A stretch of 64,000 nucleotides of DNA, taken from the NCBI GenBank assembly GCA_033807775.1, contig CM066313.1, positions 92,513,484 to 92,577,483 on the forward strand, given 5' to 3'. Origin of the DNA: Saussurea involucrata. Taxonomy: Eukaryota; Streptophyta; Magnoliopsida; Asterales; Asteraceae. Below are positions 44,981 to 57,292 of this stretch, piece after piece (positions within the stretch are counted from its first letter, which is position 1; the number at the start of each line of letters is the position of its first letter). The notes beneath the pieces were generated by a model, which did not search any database, was not told where the DNA came from, and saw only the letters and a program-made list of their open reading frames with translations. Both the position numbers and the translations under genes were made by a program.

Positions 44981-46626
44981 TGTAATACCCCGGGTAAGTC
45001 CGTTAGTTAAATCCCCATTCCGTTAAATTTAATTAACTTTAAAATTGGAAGTTTAGGGTAAGTTTGGTGTTAAATTAGGAGTTAAGGGTGTTTTGGGTCG
45101 TTAATGGATAGTTTAGGGTTTAGAGGGTAAATATTGGTTAGATATTATCTCTTGGTAATCAGATAATTCAAAAATATCAGAAACTCAGATATTATCATAA
45201 GGTGTGTGTGTGTTTTGTGGAGAAAGGAAGAAAAAGAAGAAAAGTAGGGTAAGGATTCAAATTTGTGCATTTGGAAGTGTTTGAGGTATGTTTTCTTTAC
45301 ATATTATGTGTATAATTGATAACTGAATGTTTCTGTTGGAGTAGAATAGTTAGAATTACATCTGGTATTGATTCAGCGGAATTCTGGGTAGAAATAGGGC
45401 AAAACCGACAGAGTTTTCCGGACACCATGAATGTGTCCGGATGGTTTTGTTGGAGGTATCCGGGTAGTTCTTTGATGCTATCCGGGTAGTTCTTTGTTGG
45501 TGTCCGGACAAGTCTTTTATCCGGGTAAGTTCCTTTTCCTATGTTGTCCGGGTAACTTGTGGTATCCGGATGACGTCCGGATTGTCCTGATTGTCCGGAA
45601 AAGTAGTGTTGTCCGGATACTTTAGCTGTTTGGTTATTTTTATCTAGTTTTTGAATGAGGACTAATTTTCTAGGGGCGCTGCCCCCAGACACCGCAAGGG
45701 CGTTGCCCCTTGACCCCATCTGCTAACCGGGTAGCGGAACCCCCGTGTTAAGTCGCCTTAGGGGAACATTTGAGGATTTGAGTTCTTTAGAGTTCTTAGC
45801 CTTAGTAAGACTTATGTGTTTTATGTGGTAAAGAGATATCTGTATCTATGTGTTACAGATCCTGTGAATTCTGGGTAAAGGACTGAACCTGTTTAGAAGG
45901 CTTGGAAACGTGTTGATAAGCAACCAGGTGAGTTTTGCTTTGAAAACACTTTTTAACTGGAATACATATATCTGTGGAATTGAGAGTGAAATTATTGATA
46001 ATTATGTGCTCGAATGTGAATTATAATATAGTGAGATATTATATTTACATGTGTATTATAAATGTGTTATAATACGTTGGCCGGGTTTAAGACCGGTGTG
46101 ATTGGCTATAGAACTTGTATAGCGTTGTTTGGCTGTAGATGTTGTGCAGCGTTGTATTTTATTAGCTGGCTTGCTACCACTAATATGGCCAGGAAGAAAT
46201 GAGAAAGGAAGGTATATGATGTGTGAGTTCAATTGGATATGTGTAATTATGTGCGTGATTTATATGAATAAAGTTTATTTAAATGGTTTTAAACTAACAG
46301 GGGTTTCTCGCTTAGACCATCAGGTCTAACCCTCATTTTGTTTTAAAAATATGTATTCCAGGTGGCGGATCAAGTAAGGGCAAGTAAATAGAGTACGAAT
46401 TGGAAGGCTAGTGAGAAGGACTATAAGATGAAGCTTTTGACTTATTTAGTAGTTGTATTGAAATGTTAAATGTTATGTATGTAAATAGTACAAGGATTGT
46501 ATTTCAAATGTTTTCTTTCTATTGTAAAAGACTTCTGGACCGTACTTGAAATGTGAAGTTTGTTTGTTATATCTATTTGTGTTATATTGCGTGTTATGTT
46601 GTGTATATGGGATATGGGATGTTACA
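44981..46626 (+). repeat. 3' LTR of the Tekay element
   Basis: It is near-identical to 38417-40101. The 39-bp length difference is explained by 37 bp lost from the CCGG array and one GT unit lost near 45205. Confidence 0.96.
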
Positions 46627-48642
46627 GAGATGTTGATGAAATTTGTCTCGAAAATGGATAATGCGGTCGGAGAATTGACATCATCCGTTGGTACTTTGAC
46701 CAGTTCAGTTGGAACAATAAGAGCTGCGACGGATCAAAACACCGCATCGATCCGAATTCTTGAAGGACAAATGGGGCAGATGGCAGATGCATAAGCTATT
46801 CGAAGCCAAGGTACATTCCCGAGCCAAACCGAGAAGAAGACAAGAGAGGATTGCAAAGCAATTAATCTGAGAAGCGGGAAAGAGTTAATCAAAGACCCAC
46901 GTCTCGAGGCGAGAGAGGTGGAAAAAGAAACTCACGATCGCAAGACGGAAGAAGACGACGAAGAGAAGATGGATGAGGAGCAGGAAATGGAAGGAAAGGG
47001 AGCTTCCAACACTGAAGTGCCAAAATCTACACCGAAGGCAACCATACCACCGGTGGCACCGAAGGTCCCATATCCGAACCGGTTGAAAGCGCAAAGGGAT
47101 GAGGTCCAGTTTTCTAAATTCTTAGAAGTGTTTAAAAAGTTACACATTAATATTCCTTTTGCAGAAGCATTAGCTCAGATTTCGTCTTACGTGAAGTTCT
47201 TAAAGGATATCCTCTCTAACAAGAGGAAAATTGAGGAACACGCGACCGTGGCACTCACTGAAGAGTGCAGTGCAATAATCCAGCACAAACTCCCACAGAA
47301 GTTGAAAGATCCAGGGAGTTTTACGATTCCTGTTCATATAGGAGGTGCCGATTTTGGTAAGGCACTTTGTGATTTAGGTGCGAGTATTAACTTGATGCCT
47401 TTGTCCATTTTCAGGAGGCTTGGATTGGGAGAGGTGCAGCCTACAAATGTGACACTCCAACTGGCGGATAGATCCATCAAATATCCGTACGGAGTCATCG
47501 AAGACGTTCTGGTGAAGGTGGACAAATTCTACTTTCCAGTAGATTTTGTGATCTTAGATATGGATGAAGACAAGGAGATCCTTCTCATTATGGGCCGACC
47601 ATTTTTGGCCACCGGAGGGGCACTAATCGATGTGCAAGGAGGAAAGCTTACCCTCCATGTTGGTGAAGAAACAGCCGTGTTCAATGTCTTTCCAACAACA
47701 CGAGTCGGGGTGGATAAAGGTACTTGTTATCGAGTTGACGTGTTAGAAGAGATTGCCGAAGAGACTTCCAAAGATAATCACAGTGATGATCAGTTGGGGA
47801 ATGCGCTGACCGGAATGTGCACCGATAGCGAGAATGAAAGTGTAATGCAACTGAATGCGTCAGCTGAATATCGAGGTCCGAGAAGACAAATGAAAGAAGA
47901 TTTGGGTGAACCAATTGCCAAATCACAGCCATCATCAAAAGTGCCACCACAATTAGAACTCAAACAACTACCGGTTCACCTAGAATATGCATTCTTGGGA
48001 GAGAATCGAACATTACCGGTAATCATAGCGGCACACCTCACCTCGGTAGAGAAAGAAAGGTTGATCCGAGTCTTGAGGGCTCATCAATCCGCCATCGGGT
48101 GGACCATAGCAGACTTAAAGGGGCTGAGTCCAACATTTTGCATGCATAGAATCAATCTAGAAGAGGGACACAGGCCGACGGTTCAGCACCAACGCCGACT
48201 AAATCCAAATATGAAAGAAGTGGTTCGGAAAGAAGTGTTAAAACTTCTTGATGCTGGAATCATTTATGATGTGGCTGATAGTCCGTGGGTTAGTCCGGTA
48301 CAAGTGGTACCCAAGAAAGGAGGAATTACGGTCGTGAAGAATAACGACAATGAGCTCATTCCATCGCGAACAGTAACTGGATGGCGTGTATGCATAGACT
48401 ATCGGAAATTGAACGACGCCACCAAGAAAGACCATTTCCCACTTCCGTTTATTGACCAGATGTTGGAGCGACTTTTGGGCCATGCTTACTATTGTTTTCT
48501 TGATGGGTATTCGGGATACAATCAAATCCCAATTGCACCAGAAGATCAGGACAAGACGACTTTTACTTGTCCATATGGCACTTTCGCATATCGGAGAATG
48601 CCATTCGGATTATGTAACGCACCAGGTACTTTTCAGCGGTGC
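46627..48642 (+). pseudogene. gag-pol: Athila gag end, protease and first half of RT
   Basis: The frame resumes right after the Tekay element. A TAA at 46792-46794 breaks it, then it continues in the same frame. An acidic Glu/Lys-rich linker (46915-47000) leads to the aspartic protease (LCDLGASINLMP, about 47370; LIMGRPFLATGGA). RT follows: WRVCIDYRKLND (about 48385), FLDGYSGYNQI, and MPFGLCNAPGTFQRC, where a foreign LTR interrupts it at 48643. The protease has Leu between Asp and Gly (DLGAS), as Athila relatives do from memory. Confidence 0.9.
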
Positions 48643-49190
48643 ATTAATCTGTGAATTACAAGATATTACAATGAATTTCTCTAAATGGATTCACCAAAGA
48701 TTATATCAAAGATTCTCCAAAAATTCTGTTAGCTACAGTTGCTAACTCCTATATATACTGTAGAAGAAAGGCTAAAGCTACAGTATATATAAGAAACAGA
48801 CTAATAGAACAATTACACGTGTCCTAATTAGTAACTGAATATAACAGAGAATATCCTAAGATATAAGTTCTGAACATGTTGTTCAGAACTTCTGAACATA
48901 CTTCTGAATAGGCGCTTCAGAACATTTGTCTTCATAGTCAGAAGTTCTGAGTCTCCTACTCAGAACTCTGAACCTTCTAGTCAGAATCCAACACTTAGAA
49001 TCTTTTTGAGATTTCTCACTCAGAACTTCTGAGTCTTCTACTCAGAACTTCTAAGTCTTCTGACCAACTTCCATACTTGTAATCTTTTCATTATTCTCTG
49101 ATCAGAACTTCTGAGTCTTCTTACTCAGAACTCTGATTCTTCAGATCAAATCTTAACAGTTGTGTTTTTGACAAAACTCTAGACCTAACA
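48643..49190 (-). repeat. Copia-type LTR fragment inside Athila RT
   Basis: On the minus strand it begins TGTTAGGTCTAGAGTTTTG and shares AGAAGTTCTGAG repeats, an ACACGTGTCCTAATTAG block and other text with the solo LTR at 54449 (opposite orientation). The distal 100 bp of that LTR is missing or diverged. No RT residue is lost; CAT occurs on both sides, and a 5-bp duplication would need one change (CATTA/CATGA). An inverted pair CTACAGTATATATA (48765-48792) is inside. Confidence 0.75.
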
Positions 49191-51401
49191 CATGATGGCC
49201 ATTTTCTCTGACATGGTGAAGAAAATGATTGAAGTATTCATGGACGATTTCTCAGTCTTCGGAGACTCGTTCAGCACATGCCTAGACCATTTAGAGGCAG
49301 TTTTGAAAAGATGCCAAGAGACGAGCTTGGTGCTGAATTGGGAGAAATGCCATTTCATGGTGACCGAGGGAATAGTGTTGGGGCACAAAATCTCTAAAGA
49401 TGGCATCGAGGTCGATAAAGCGAAAATAGCCGTAATAGAGAATCTACCTTACCCTACGACGGTGAAGGGAGTACGGAGCTTTTTGGGTCACGCGGGGTTC
49501 TACCGGCGATTCAACAAGGATTTTCCAAAATTTCTAAACCCTTAAGCTCTTTACTTCCGAAAGATGCTAATTTTGATTTTACTAATGAATGTATTGCTGC
49601 GTTTGACAGGTTGAAGAAGGAACTCATTTCAGCCCCTATTTTGACCGCACCCGATTGGAGTCTTCCTTTCGAGTTGATGTGCGACGCGAGCGACATTGCT
49701 GTTGGGGCTGTTCCGGGCCAAAGGAAAGACAAGAAGCTGCATGTTATCTACTACGCTAGCAAAACATTAGATGAGGCCCAAGTGAATTATGCAACCACCG
49801 AAAAGGAACTATTGGCGGTTGTGTATGCATGTGAGAAGTTCAGATCGTACTTGGTCGGATCAAAGATCATCATCTACACCGATCACTCTGCCTTGAAATA
49901 CCTGATGGCAAAGAAGGATGCAAAACCACGTCTGATCAGATGGGTCCTTCTACTTCAAGAGTTTGACATTGAAATTCGAGACAAGAAAGGATCGGAGAAT
50001 ACGGTAGCTGATCATTTGTCCAGAATTGGAGAAGAGGCCACGAAACCAGTTGATACCAAGCCAATCAATGACGCGTTCCCTGATGAACAACTATTCGCGG
50101 TAAGTTCTGTTGACCCATGGTATGCTGACTTAGTTAATTTTCTTGCAGGTAATGTGAAGCCCTTTGGATTAAACTCACATCAGCGGAAGAAGTTCTATTC
50201 GGATGCTAAACGGTACTATTGGGATGAGCCATTCTTGTACAAGAGATGCGGGGACGGGATGATCAGACGCTGTGTACCCGATGACGATAAAGAAAGTATC
50301 CTCACATTCTGCCATACTTTGGAATGCGGAGGTCATTTCAGCACTGATCGAACGGTTGCGAAGATGCTACAGTCGGGGTTTTTCTGGCCGACAATGATCA
50401 AAGACACTCGCCACTTCATTTCTCGATGTGATAGATGTCAGCGAACGGGATATATTTCAAATAAGGATGAGATGCCGATGCAAATATTCATGGAGGTAGA
50501 GCTGTTCGACGTATGGGGGATCGACTTCATGGGTCCCTTTCCACAGTCATACCGGAACGAGTACATCCTAGTCGCCGTCGACTATGTTTCGAAGTGGGTA
50601 GAGGCAATTGCTACTCCAACCAACGACTCGAAGACAGTTATTCAGTTCTTGAAGAAGAATATATTCACTCGATTTGGGGTACCGAGAGCACTAGTCAGTG
50701 ACGGAGGGAGTCATTTCTGCAACCGCTATCTAGAGGCATTATTGAAGAAGTATGGGGTTAAACATCGTATGACTACTCCGTACCATCCACAAGCTAACGG
50801 CTTGGCTGAAGTTTCCAACCGGGGACTGAAGCACATTCTTGAGAAGACGGTGAATGCATCAAGGAAAGACTGGTCGCTGAAATTGGATGACGCTTTATGG
50901 GCGTACCGGACTGCATTCAAGACTCCCATCGGAACCACCCCATATCGGCTGGTATTCGGAAAATCATGTCATTTGCCGGTCGAGTTGGAGCATAAGGCAT
51001 ACTGGGCAGTGAAGCAATTGAACATGGATGCAGAAAAAGCCGTGCAAAAGCGTTTGCTACAACTGAACGAATTAGAGGAAATCCATTTGGACGCATATGA
51101 GAACGCGTCAATCTACAAAGAACGGACAAAGATGTTTCATGATCGACGGATTCGAGAAAAGGTACTCATCCCTGGAAAAGAAGTTCTTTTATTTAACTCT
51201 CGTCTCCGTTTATTTCCAGGTAAGCTGAAGACCAAGTGGTTGGGGCCATTCAAGGTGATTGAGGTGTTTCCGTATGGCTCAGTGGAACTAGAAGGGTCGG
51301 ACGGTCAAAGATTCAAGGTGAATGGTCAACGGGTGAAGCCATATCTGGGTGGTGAAGTTGCAAGAATTTCGAGCATCTATTTTGACGAACCTAAGGAGTA
51401 A
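49191..51401 (+). pseudogene. pol: Athila RT second half, RNase H and integrase, one frameshift
   Basis: It opens with the catalytic FMDDF of RT (about 49240). A frame change near 49522 (one T short in a TTTT run) separates 49192-49545 from 49611-51401. RNase H has MCDASDIAVGAV and TTEKELLAVVYA (about 49680-49820). Integrase has the zinc site (HTLECGGHFS...CDRCQRTG), then GIDFMGPFP, LVSDGGSHFCN and the Glu of NGLAEVSNRG. The C-terminus has KWLGPFKVIEVFPYGSVEL and no chromodomain. It ends in TAA at 51399. Confidence 0.92.
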
Positions 51402-51441
51402 TTGAAAGAGAAGTAGTGCCACGACGTTAAATAAGGCGCTC

Positions 51442-51459
51442 GGTGGGAGGCAGCCCACC
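51442..51459 (+). other. Hairpin after Athila pol
   Basis: GGTGGG-AGGCAG-CCCACC lies 40 bp after the pol stop. I recall a similar GGGAGGCAACCC block just after pol in other Athila elements, so it is probably a conserved element signal. Confidence 0.6.
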
Positions 51460-52441
51460 ATAGGTTAGTTTTCATTTTAATTCTTTTTGTGAGTTTTAAT
51501 TCTTTTAACTTTCGTGTGTTTTTCCCTGAGGAGTATACCTTCGAGAATGAGAATCGGCGGAAGAAGCGAAAAGGAACGAAAAAAGGCCAAAGGAGAAGGA
51601 ACAGGAAGTGGCGCGCCTTTTGGCGCCACTTATCTAGCGCATTACTAGCGCCAACCACTGAAGGGTAAACTGGCGCTCATTTTGGCGCGGGTAAACTAGC
51701 TCGGAAAGGAGCGCCGTTCTAAAGCCTTGAAACGAACAGAGGGCCGCACGCCTTTTGGCGCTACTTTTCTAGCGCGAGAACTAGCGCGGGCACTCTGATG
51801 AGTATAAAAGTCCACTTTCGGGTTTTAGCTTCAATTTTGTAAACCCTAAGAGTATCTAGCGCCGATTTCTGCTCCCTTTGCACACTCCTTCACCATTTTC
51901 GGTCCCAATTGCAAGGTTCTTCCAAGTTTTCACCTTCCAATCTTCCACAACACATCAAGGTATGAACTCCTAACCCTAGATTCACATTGGGCTCAGATTT
52001 GCACCGAAAAATCAAAAGGTATTGTCAGTTTTTCTTCCATGTTCGTCGTTTCTCAAGAGGGTATATATGATTTTGTGATGATTAATGTCATGTGAATGTT
52101 GTGCCATGCTTGTTTCATAGTTTTCTCGCATAAGACTTGATTTTCTTTGGGATTCATGATAGTATTTAGTTGGGCTCCCCTTCTGTGATGATTCTATGCT
52201 TGCTAAAAACTTGTGTCTGCTGATTTGTGAGTATGATGGGTTGTAATGTGCAAGATAAGCTTACATGAGTGTTGCTACTTGGTGCTTATATGAGATGAAT
52301 TGTGGGATGCAGTGCTTATCGACTGTGCTTAATGATTAAGCTGCTGATTTTTATGAAGTTTCTATGTGATAGGTCAGAGTTTTGGGTGACATTGTGTGAA
52401 TTTGTATGGTAATTGTGGTTATTAGACCTAATAGGATACAC

Positions 52442-52690
52442 AAACCTAAGTTCCACTTAGGTTTGGGGTGCCTACTTGTGTTTTATTTTCTTGTCCATAC
52501 AGCACCCCATTGTAAACCCTGGTTTTACCAAGGTTGGGAGTATGATTCTTGTGGTTGATGTTGAATTATGCTTTCAATAGACTAAAAGACCAAACAAACC
52601 TAAGTTTCACTTAGGTTTGGGGTGGCCGCTTTTGGTGTTATTTTCACACACATCATCCCATTGCAAACCTCAGTTTTACCGAGGTTTGGG
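52442..52690 (+). repeat. Four hairpin/GGTTTGGGG cassettes before the Athila extra ORF
   Basis: Stems: AAACCTAAGT/ACTTAGGTTT at 52442-52464 and again at 52596-52618; AACC-TGGT/ACCA-GGTT at 52514-52534; AAACCTC/GAGGTTT at 52665-52687. Most are followed by GGGGTG, so each right arm makes a GGTTTGGGGTG, close to the true polypurine tract. Athila copy 2 has related hairpins at 9755-9905. Confidence 0.85.
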
Positions 52691-52769
52691 GTGTCCTTTT
52701 CTGTTATGGAAGTTTGGGGTGGCGGTAAATTCTGGCAAAATACTAATAGTTCACTATCTTTTGCAGAAA

Positions 52770-53945
52770 ATGGTGCATACAAATCCAGACACTGCAGGGC
52801 GGTTCTTTCACTACTACAACCTTCCCCAGCAAGAGCGACTACAATGGAGTCAACGACGGAACCCGACCTATGAGACTCGGTTCCAAAGTTTCGCACCCCG
52901 ATCTATTTTAGTGGAAAGGGGATTAGATTTATCGAGGGTTGATAATACGCGGGCTGTGCAAATTGCAGAAGAGAGAGGCTGGCAGAACTACATTCAGAAC
53001 CCATATTCTTATGATCCGGCGCTCGTGCTGGAGTTCTATGCTGCAATGGTCCCACCTTCGTTCGACGAATTTTCGACCGTTATTGTTCAAGGCCAACCCA
53101 TCCGGATGACAAATGATGACATCTGCAACTTTTACGGAGTCCCGAGACACCAAGATCTCGATGCTACATTTGGGATTCCACCCATCCCTGGGGTGCGACA
53201 AGATGAATCACATAGTTAGATAATCTCATCTTCTCTTCGCCGGAGTGGTAGAAGACGGTGGGAGGTACGCAAAGCAGAAATCAAGAAAAGTGAGATGGAA
53301 CCGGAACTGGGGCTGTGGCTGTTGTTTGTGAAGGGAAGTCTGGCACCTTCATCTCACTACACGACCTTAAATCCATATGTAGCACGGATCATGTACTGTA
53401 TTCAGCATAGCATGCCACTAGATGTCGGATATATTATCCGATTGCACATGATTGACGCGGCTGCTGAGAACTGTACGGGGGTACTTCCGTTTCCATGTTT
53501 AATAACTCAGTTTTGCAGGAATGCAGGGATTGCAACGAGAGTAACCATTCCATCATTCGCACCTTACAACCGAACCGCCTATCGCCAACAAGTGACAGCT
53601 GCTAACAAGTTGACCAGTCAAGAGGCAGTTGGCAACGAGAGGATGAACATTCCTCAAGGAATTGATGATCAAGATGCTGATGATGTGGATTATGATCCCG
53701 TACAGGATGAGGGCCACCAACCAACTGGCTCCGACGCACGATTGCACACACGCTTGGATGAGGCCATACTAGAGATGCGACAGGGATTCACGAGAATAAA
53801 CAGGGGGCTCAGATACTTGGGGGTAGCAGATGAAGAGGGAGAGAATCTAGATGGAGCAGGAGCGTCGAACCCACCACCGGCACAGCGAGCGAGGAGACGA
53901 CAACAAGGAGCAAGCTCATCAGCAAGGAGACGGAACCGCGATTAG
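52770..53945 (+). pseudogene. Athila extra ORF (plant transposon-protein type) with one stop
   Basis: The ATG at 52770 opens MVHTNPDTAGRFFHYYNLPQ. The first 150 residues (LVERGLDLS, RGWQNYIQNPYSYDPALVLEFYAAM, DDICNFYGVP) resemble the 'putative plant transposon protein' domain found near Ty3 elements in plants. A TAG at 53217-53219 interrupts, then the frame continues (LWLLFVKGSLAPSSHYTTLN, IIRLHMIDAAAEN) to a coiled, acidic then Arg/Ser-rich tail and the stop at 53943. Its position matches the env-like ORF of Athila, but no transmembrane segment is seen. Function unknown. Confidence 0.75.
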
Positions 53946-54448
53946 GGAAGGCGGTTTGATCTATTTTTCCCTTCATGATCTTTGATTTTAATTCATTTGG
54001 GATGACTGTACTTAACTGCATTATTTTATTTTGGATGACTGTAATTAATTCGCACACATAATTTGGAATACTGTAACTGATATTATCACATTGAGGACAA
54101 TGTGTAGTCTGGTTTGGGGTGGAAGTAAGTCAATAGTGTCATTTTGATCTTTACTGTATCTTAGGCAAGTAACGGAATTGTGATCATTATGATGAAACTT
54201 GTTTCCAAGTCACCGTTAGTGGTAAGTCAGATACTTCTTTTTGAGGAATGAACTGGGACGGATAATGTAGCATCAAGTGAGACTTGACAGATTGCATGTA
54301 TTAGGGATATTAGTGGAGACCACCCGATAGTGAGACTCGAGCCTAACATGACGTACTTTCATTGCGAGGGAATTAAGCGTAAAATCTGATATATTTTTCA
54401 ATTTCCTTGTCGTGAGTATAGATTGATCTCGCTGTACTTTTGTGTTGA

Positions 54449-54935
54449 TGTTAGATCTGAAGTTTTGTCAATAAACCAAGTGTTGAAGATCTGATAAGAA
54501 GGTTCAGAAGTTCTGAGAAGAAGAGTCAGAAGTTCTGAGAAGAAGAGTCAGAGATCTGAGAAAGAGAAGTCAGAAGTTCTGAGAAGCGTGATCAGAAGAA
54601 TGTTCAGAAGTTCTGAACTACCTGTTCAGAACTTATGACGAGTTTCGTTATTTAGTAATGTGTAAACTAATTAGGACACGTGTTATGTTCTTATTAGTCT
54701 TTCTTATTTGTACTGTAGCTTTAAGATGTTTGTTGCAGTATAAATAGAGTGGTTAGCACTACGTTGCTAACTGATTGATTTTCCATATTACTTGTATTCT
54801 TTCCTTGTAATCTTTGAGGTGATCTCTCTCTTAGATCTGTAATTCTGTGCATCATTGAATACAATTGGGCTTGATCATACAATTTCTCAATTACTTCTTT
54901 CTATATTGATTGTAAGAATAGATCCTGCACTTTCA
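54449..54935 (+). repeat. Copia-type solo LTR with GTTGA target duplication
   Basis: The 487 bp repeat begins TGTTAGATCTG and ends CACTTTCA. GTTGA flanks it at 54444-54448 and 54936-54940. AGAAGTTCTGAGAAGA repeats lie near the start. No internal region is left, so the element was removed by LTR recombination. Confidence 0.92.
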
Positions 54936-55996
54936 GTTGAGTAGCAAAGATAACCATCAGGATATTAGGAAAAGGTATAGTAAACCGTATCGTATGGACC
55001 TAAAGAGATGATTTCAGGCATTGTGTATTTGTTGAACCAGTTTTTAGCTATCACCCCTTTCTAACCCATTATGTGTGTAACCAAAGCCCTTTTTGCAGCC
55101 AAGCACTCTCCAAAGTTTTCAGTTCAAACCCCACCATCAAACCCTAGCCAAAAGCCCTAGCCAACCCTGATCCAAAAGTGTGTCCATCATAAGCAGTAAT
55201 GAACAGTCAAAGAGAAATGCATGCCAGTCATAGAGAGAAAAGGGACCAATGTAGTCCCAATTAAATAAAGAGAGCCAATGATGCTCCAAAAAAAAATCTT
55301 ACTATCTAGATAAAGTAGATACGAGTAAATAAAATGGTTAAGCAACCATAGCGATGACAAAAAGGGCCGAGTGATAGAAAGAAAGTCAGAAAGTTCAGAA
55401 CTGTTTTGAGATTGACACACTCAGGATTTTTGATCCATTTTACCCTTCATTTCCTAACCATAACCCTAGCCCTGTTACAACCCTGTTAAAGACCTGAATG
55501 ATCTTTTGGAAAATGTGATTAGAGTTTACAACTACCTCTACCGATATTCCTTATCTTGCTACTTGATTCTTTCTGAGATCACCTTCTTGTACATTTGTGC
55601 GTTTTTCATGATTAGTTGTTCATGCATATATCTCGAGATTTCTTTTTACATAAACTCCAAAGCATGAGCAACATGTGCGACAGCCTAGGTTCGAGCGAAT
55701 TGAGAGAATCCCGTAAGGTAGGGTCGAGGCGAAATCCTCCCTGATCATGCATGAAATTGGGTGGAAGTTGATGCAGTGTGGTCCCGACCAGTTTTATTCT
55801 CAACGAGTTAGTGTTTTAACCTCTGCGGACTGGGGGTGTTTTGGAAAGGGTTCGGATTAACCGATTAATTCAGTTAGTTGGATAAGATATGTAAAGATCC
55901 ATAATGACACCACCGACTTCCCATGTATGCGAATTATGTTTTAACTCTGGTTTTTGATTAATGTTATCGCTATTTTGCTTGAGGACAAGCAACGCT

Positions 55997-56010
55997 CGGT
56001 TTGGGGTTGT
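55997..56010 (+). other. Athila polypurine tract
   Basis: GGTTTGGGGTTGT directly precedes the 3' LTR; the same string precedes the LTR at 11766. Confidence 0.82.
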
Positions 56011-57287
56011 TGATAATGTCGATTTTCGACATTATTTCGGCTACTAAATCGAGTGGTTGTTGGGTGCTTTCAGGTGAAATAGTGGATTTTACTGATGAGT
56101 TTTATGAGATGTACAGTTAGTCGGCCTGGAAGGGAATTGAAGAGGATTGCGAGTACATTTTTCGAAGAAGAGCGCAAAATCCGGAAAAAGATGAAAGTGG
56201 AGCAAGCAGAAGCTGGCGCGCCTTTTGGCGCTACTTTTCTAGCACGAAACTAGCGCGGGTTTTTGAAGGTACAACATTCCAGAGCTTGGCGCGCCTTGTG
56301 GCGCGACTTAAGTAGCGCCATAACTGGCGCCAACTCTCAGATACGATTTAAAAGCCCTATTTTCTAATTTTAGGGTTATCAATCAGACTAGGCAGCGACT
56401 GGAGGGGAGAGGCGATTTTTGGGAGTAATTTGGGAGCCCGAATACAGAGGTGACAAGAGATCAATTGGAAGACAACAACGATTGAGTACGTGATCGTGGA
56501 AGGGATTCTTCTCAGGGAGTTGCTTATATTTTTCTGCAGAACTTTTCGAACATGGTTTCCTTTACGTCGTTTGTAATCTTTCAGTTTTCTTTATACATCC
56601 CCCACATGAACTAAACTTCATGTTGGGGGGTTGGACGATGGATGATTCATAGATGTATGCTTCAAACGATTTTTATTTCGGTTTTAATAGATGGATGACG
56701 TCTTTGAATTCATGCTTAATGCTTTTAATAAACTGATCACTTGTTAAATGATTTACTAACTCTTGAATGTTCGATGGAAACTCAAGATTTAGTTCGAATT
56801 CAATAGCCACCGAAGGGAATTAGTTAGAGATAATCCATTTCCTTCGGTGTTGTGTTCTAAACCAAACACTTCAACTTAATTCAATTGTAAGATCGAAAGA
56901 TGAACATCTCAATTAAGTGAAGTCTCGATGCAGCTTGGGAAAGTGTAACGAGTTCAGGTTTTACAAGTCATTAATCATTTTAATCGTTTATATCTCGCTT
57001 TGAAGTCTTGCTAATTGAATTCATTCGGAGTCCAACCCTCCTTCTTCCCTCCTAATACTACTTTCAACTACGTTTAGTACTTTTATACGTTTGGCTAGTC
57101 AAGATATTTCAACAAACAAACCAAATCAATTTCCAATCGCTCAGTTAATAGTAACTATAGTCATTGCGGTATTTAACACCTGGTTCCTGTGGGTTCGATA
57201 CTCGTACTTCCGTACGTATTACTTGAGACGACACCGTACACTTGCGGTTAGTCAAGGGGGGGGGGGGGGGGGTAACCCGTCCTATCA
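56011..57287 (+). repeat. 3' LTR of Athila copy 1
   Basis: TGATAATGTCGA...CCTATCA with the terminal hairpin, GGCGCC words (56215-56335) and a run of about 17 G (57256-57272). ACATG follows. Confidence 0.95.
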
Positions 57288-57292
57288 ACATG

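Larger units (their letters stand above)
38417..46626 (+). mobile_element. Tekay-type chromovirus (Ty3), complete with both LTRs
   Basis: GAGAT flanks it at 38412-38416 and 46627-46631. LTRs are 1685 and 1646 bp, the primer site is initiator-Met type, and a single gag-pol frame ends in a chromodomain. It sits inside the Athila gag. LTRs differ by about six substitutions plus repeat-unit losses, making it the youngest of the three nested elements. Confidence 0.96.
51402..52769 (+). other. Athila spacer between pol and the extra ORF
   Basis: Non-coding. GGCGC words cluster at 51608-51785 (GTGGCGCGCCTTTTGGCGCC and relatives), and a telo-box-like AACCCTAA occurs at 51842. Hairpin cassettes fill 52440-52700. 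Confidence 0.7.
53946..56010 (+). other. Athila non-coding 3' region
   Basis: No ORF of note. It matches 10150-11765 of Athila copy 2 block for block and holds the solo LTR at 54449. It contains a GGTTTGGGGTGG cassette (54111) and ends in the polypurine tract. Confidence 0.7.
35436..57287 (+). mobile_element. Athila-type Ty3 retrotransposon (copy 1)
   Basis: Perfect ACATG target duplications (35431-35435 and 57288-57292) bracket LTRs of 1279 and 1277 bp. The order is LTR, tRNA-Asp-type primer site, gag, protease, RT, RNase H, integrase, an extra ORF, polypurine tract, LTR. RT before integrase marks Ty3; primer type and extra ORF fit Athila/Tat. It is inserted in the LARD and is itself interrupted at 38417-46626, 48643-49190 and 54449-54935. 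The LTRs differ at about 17 sites (about 1.3%). Confidence 0.93.
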
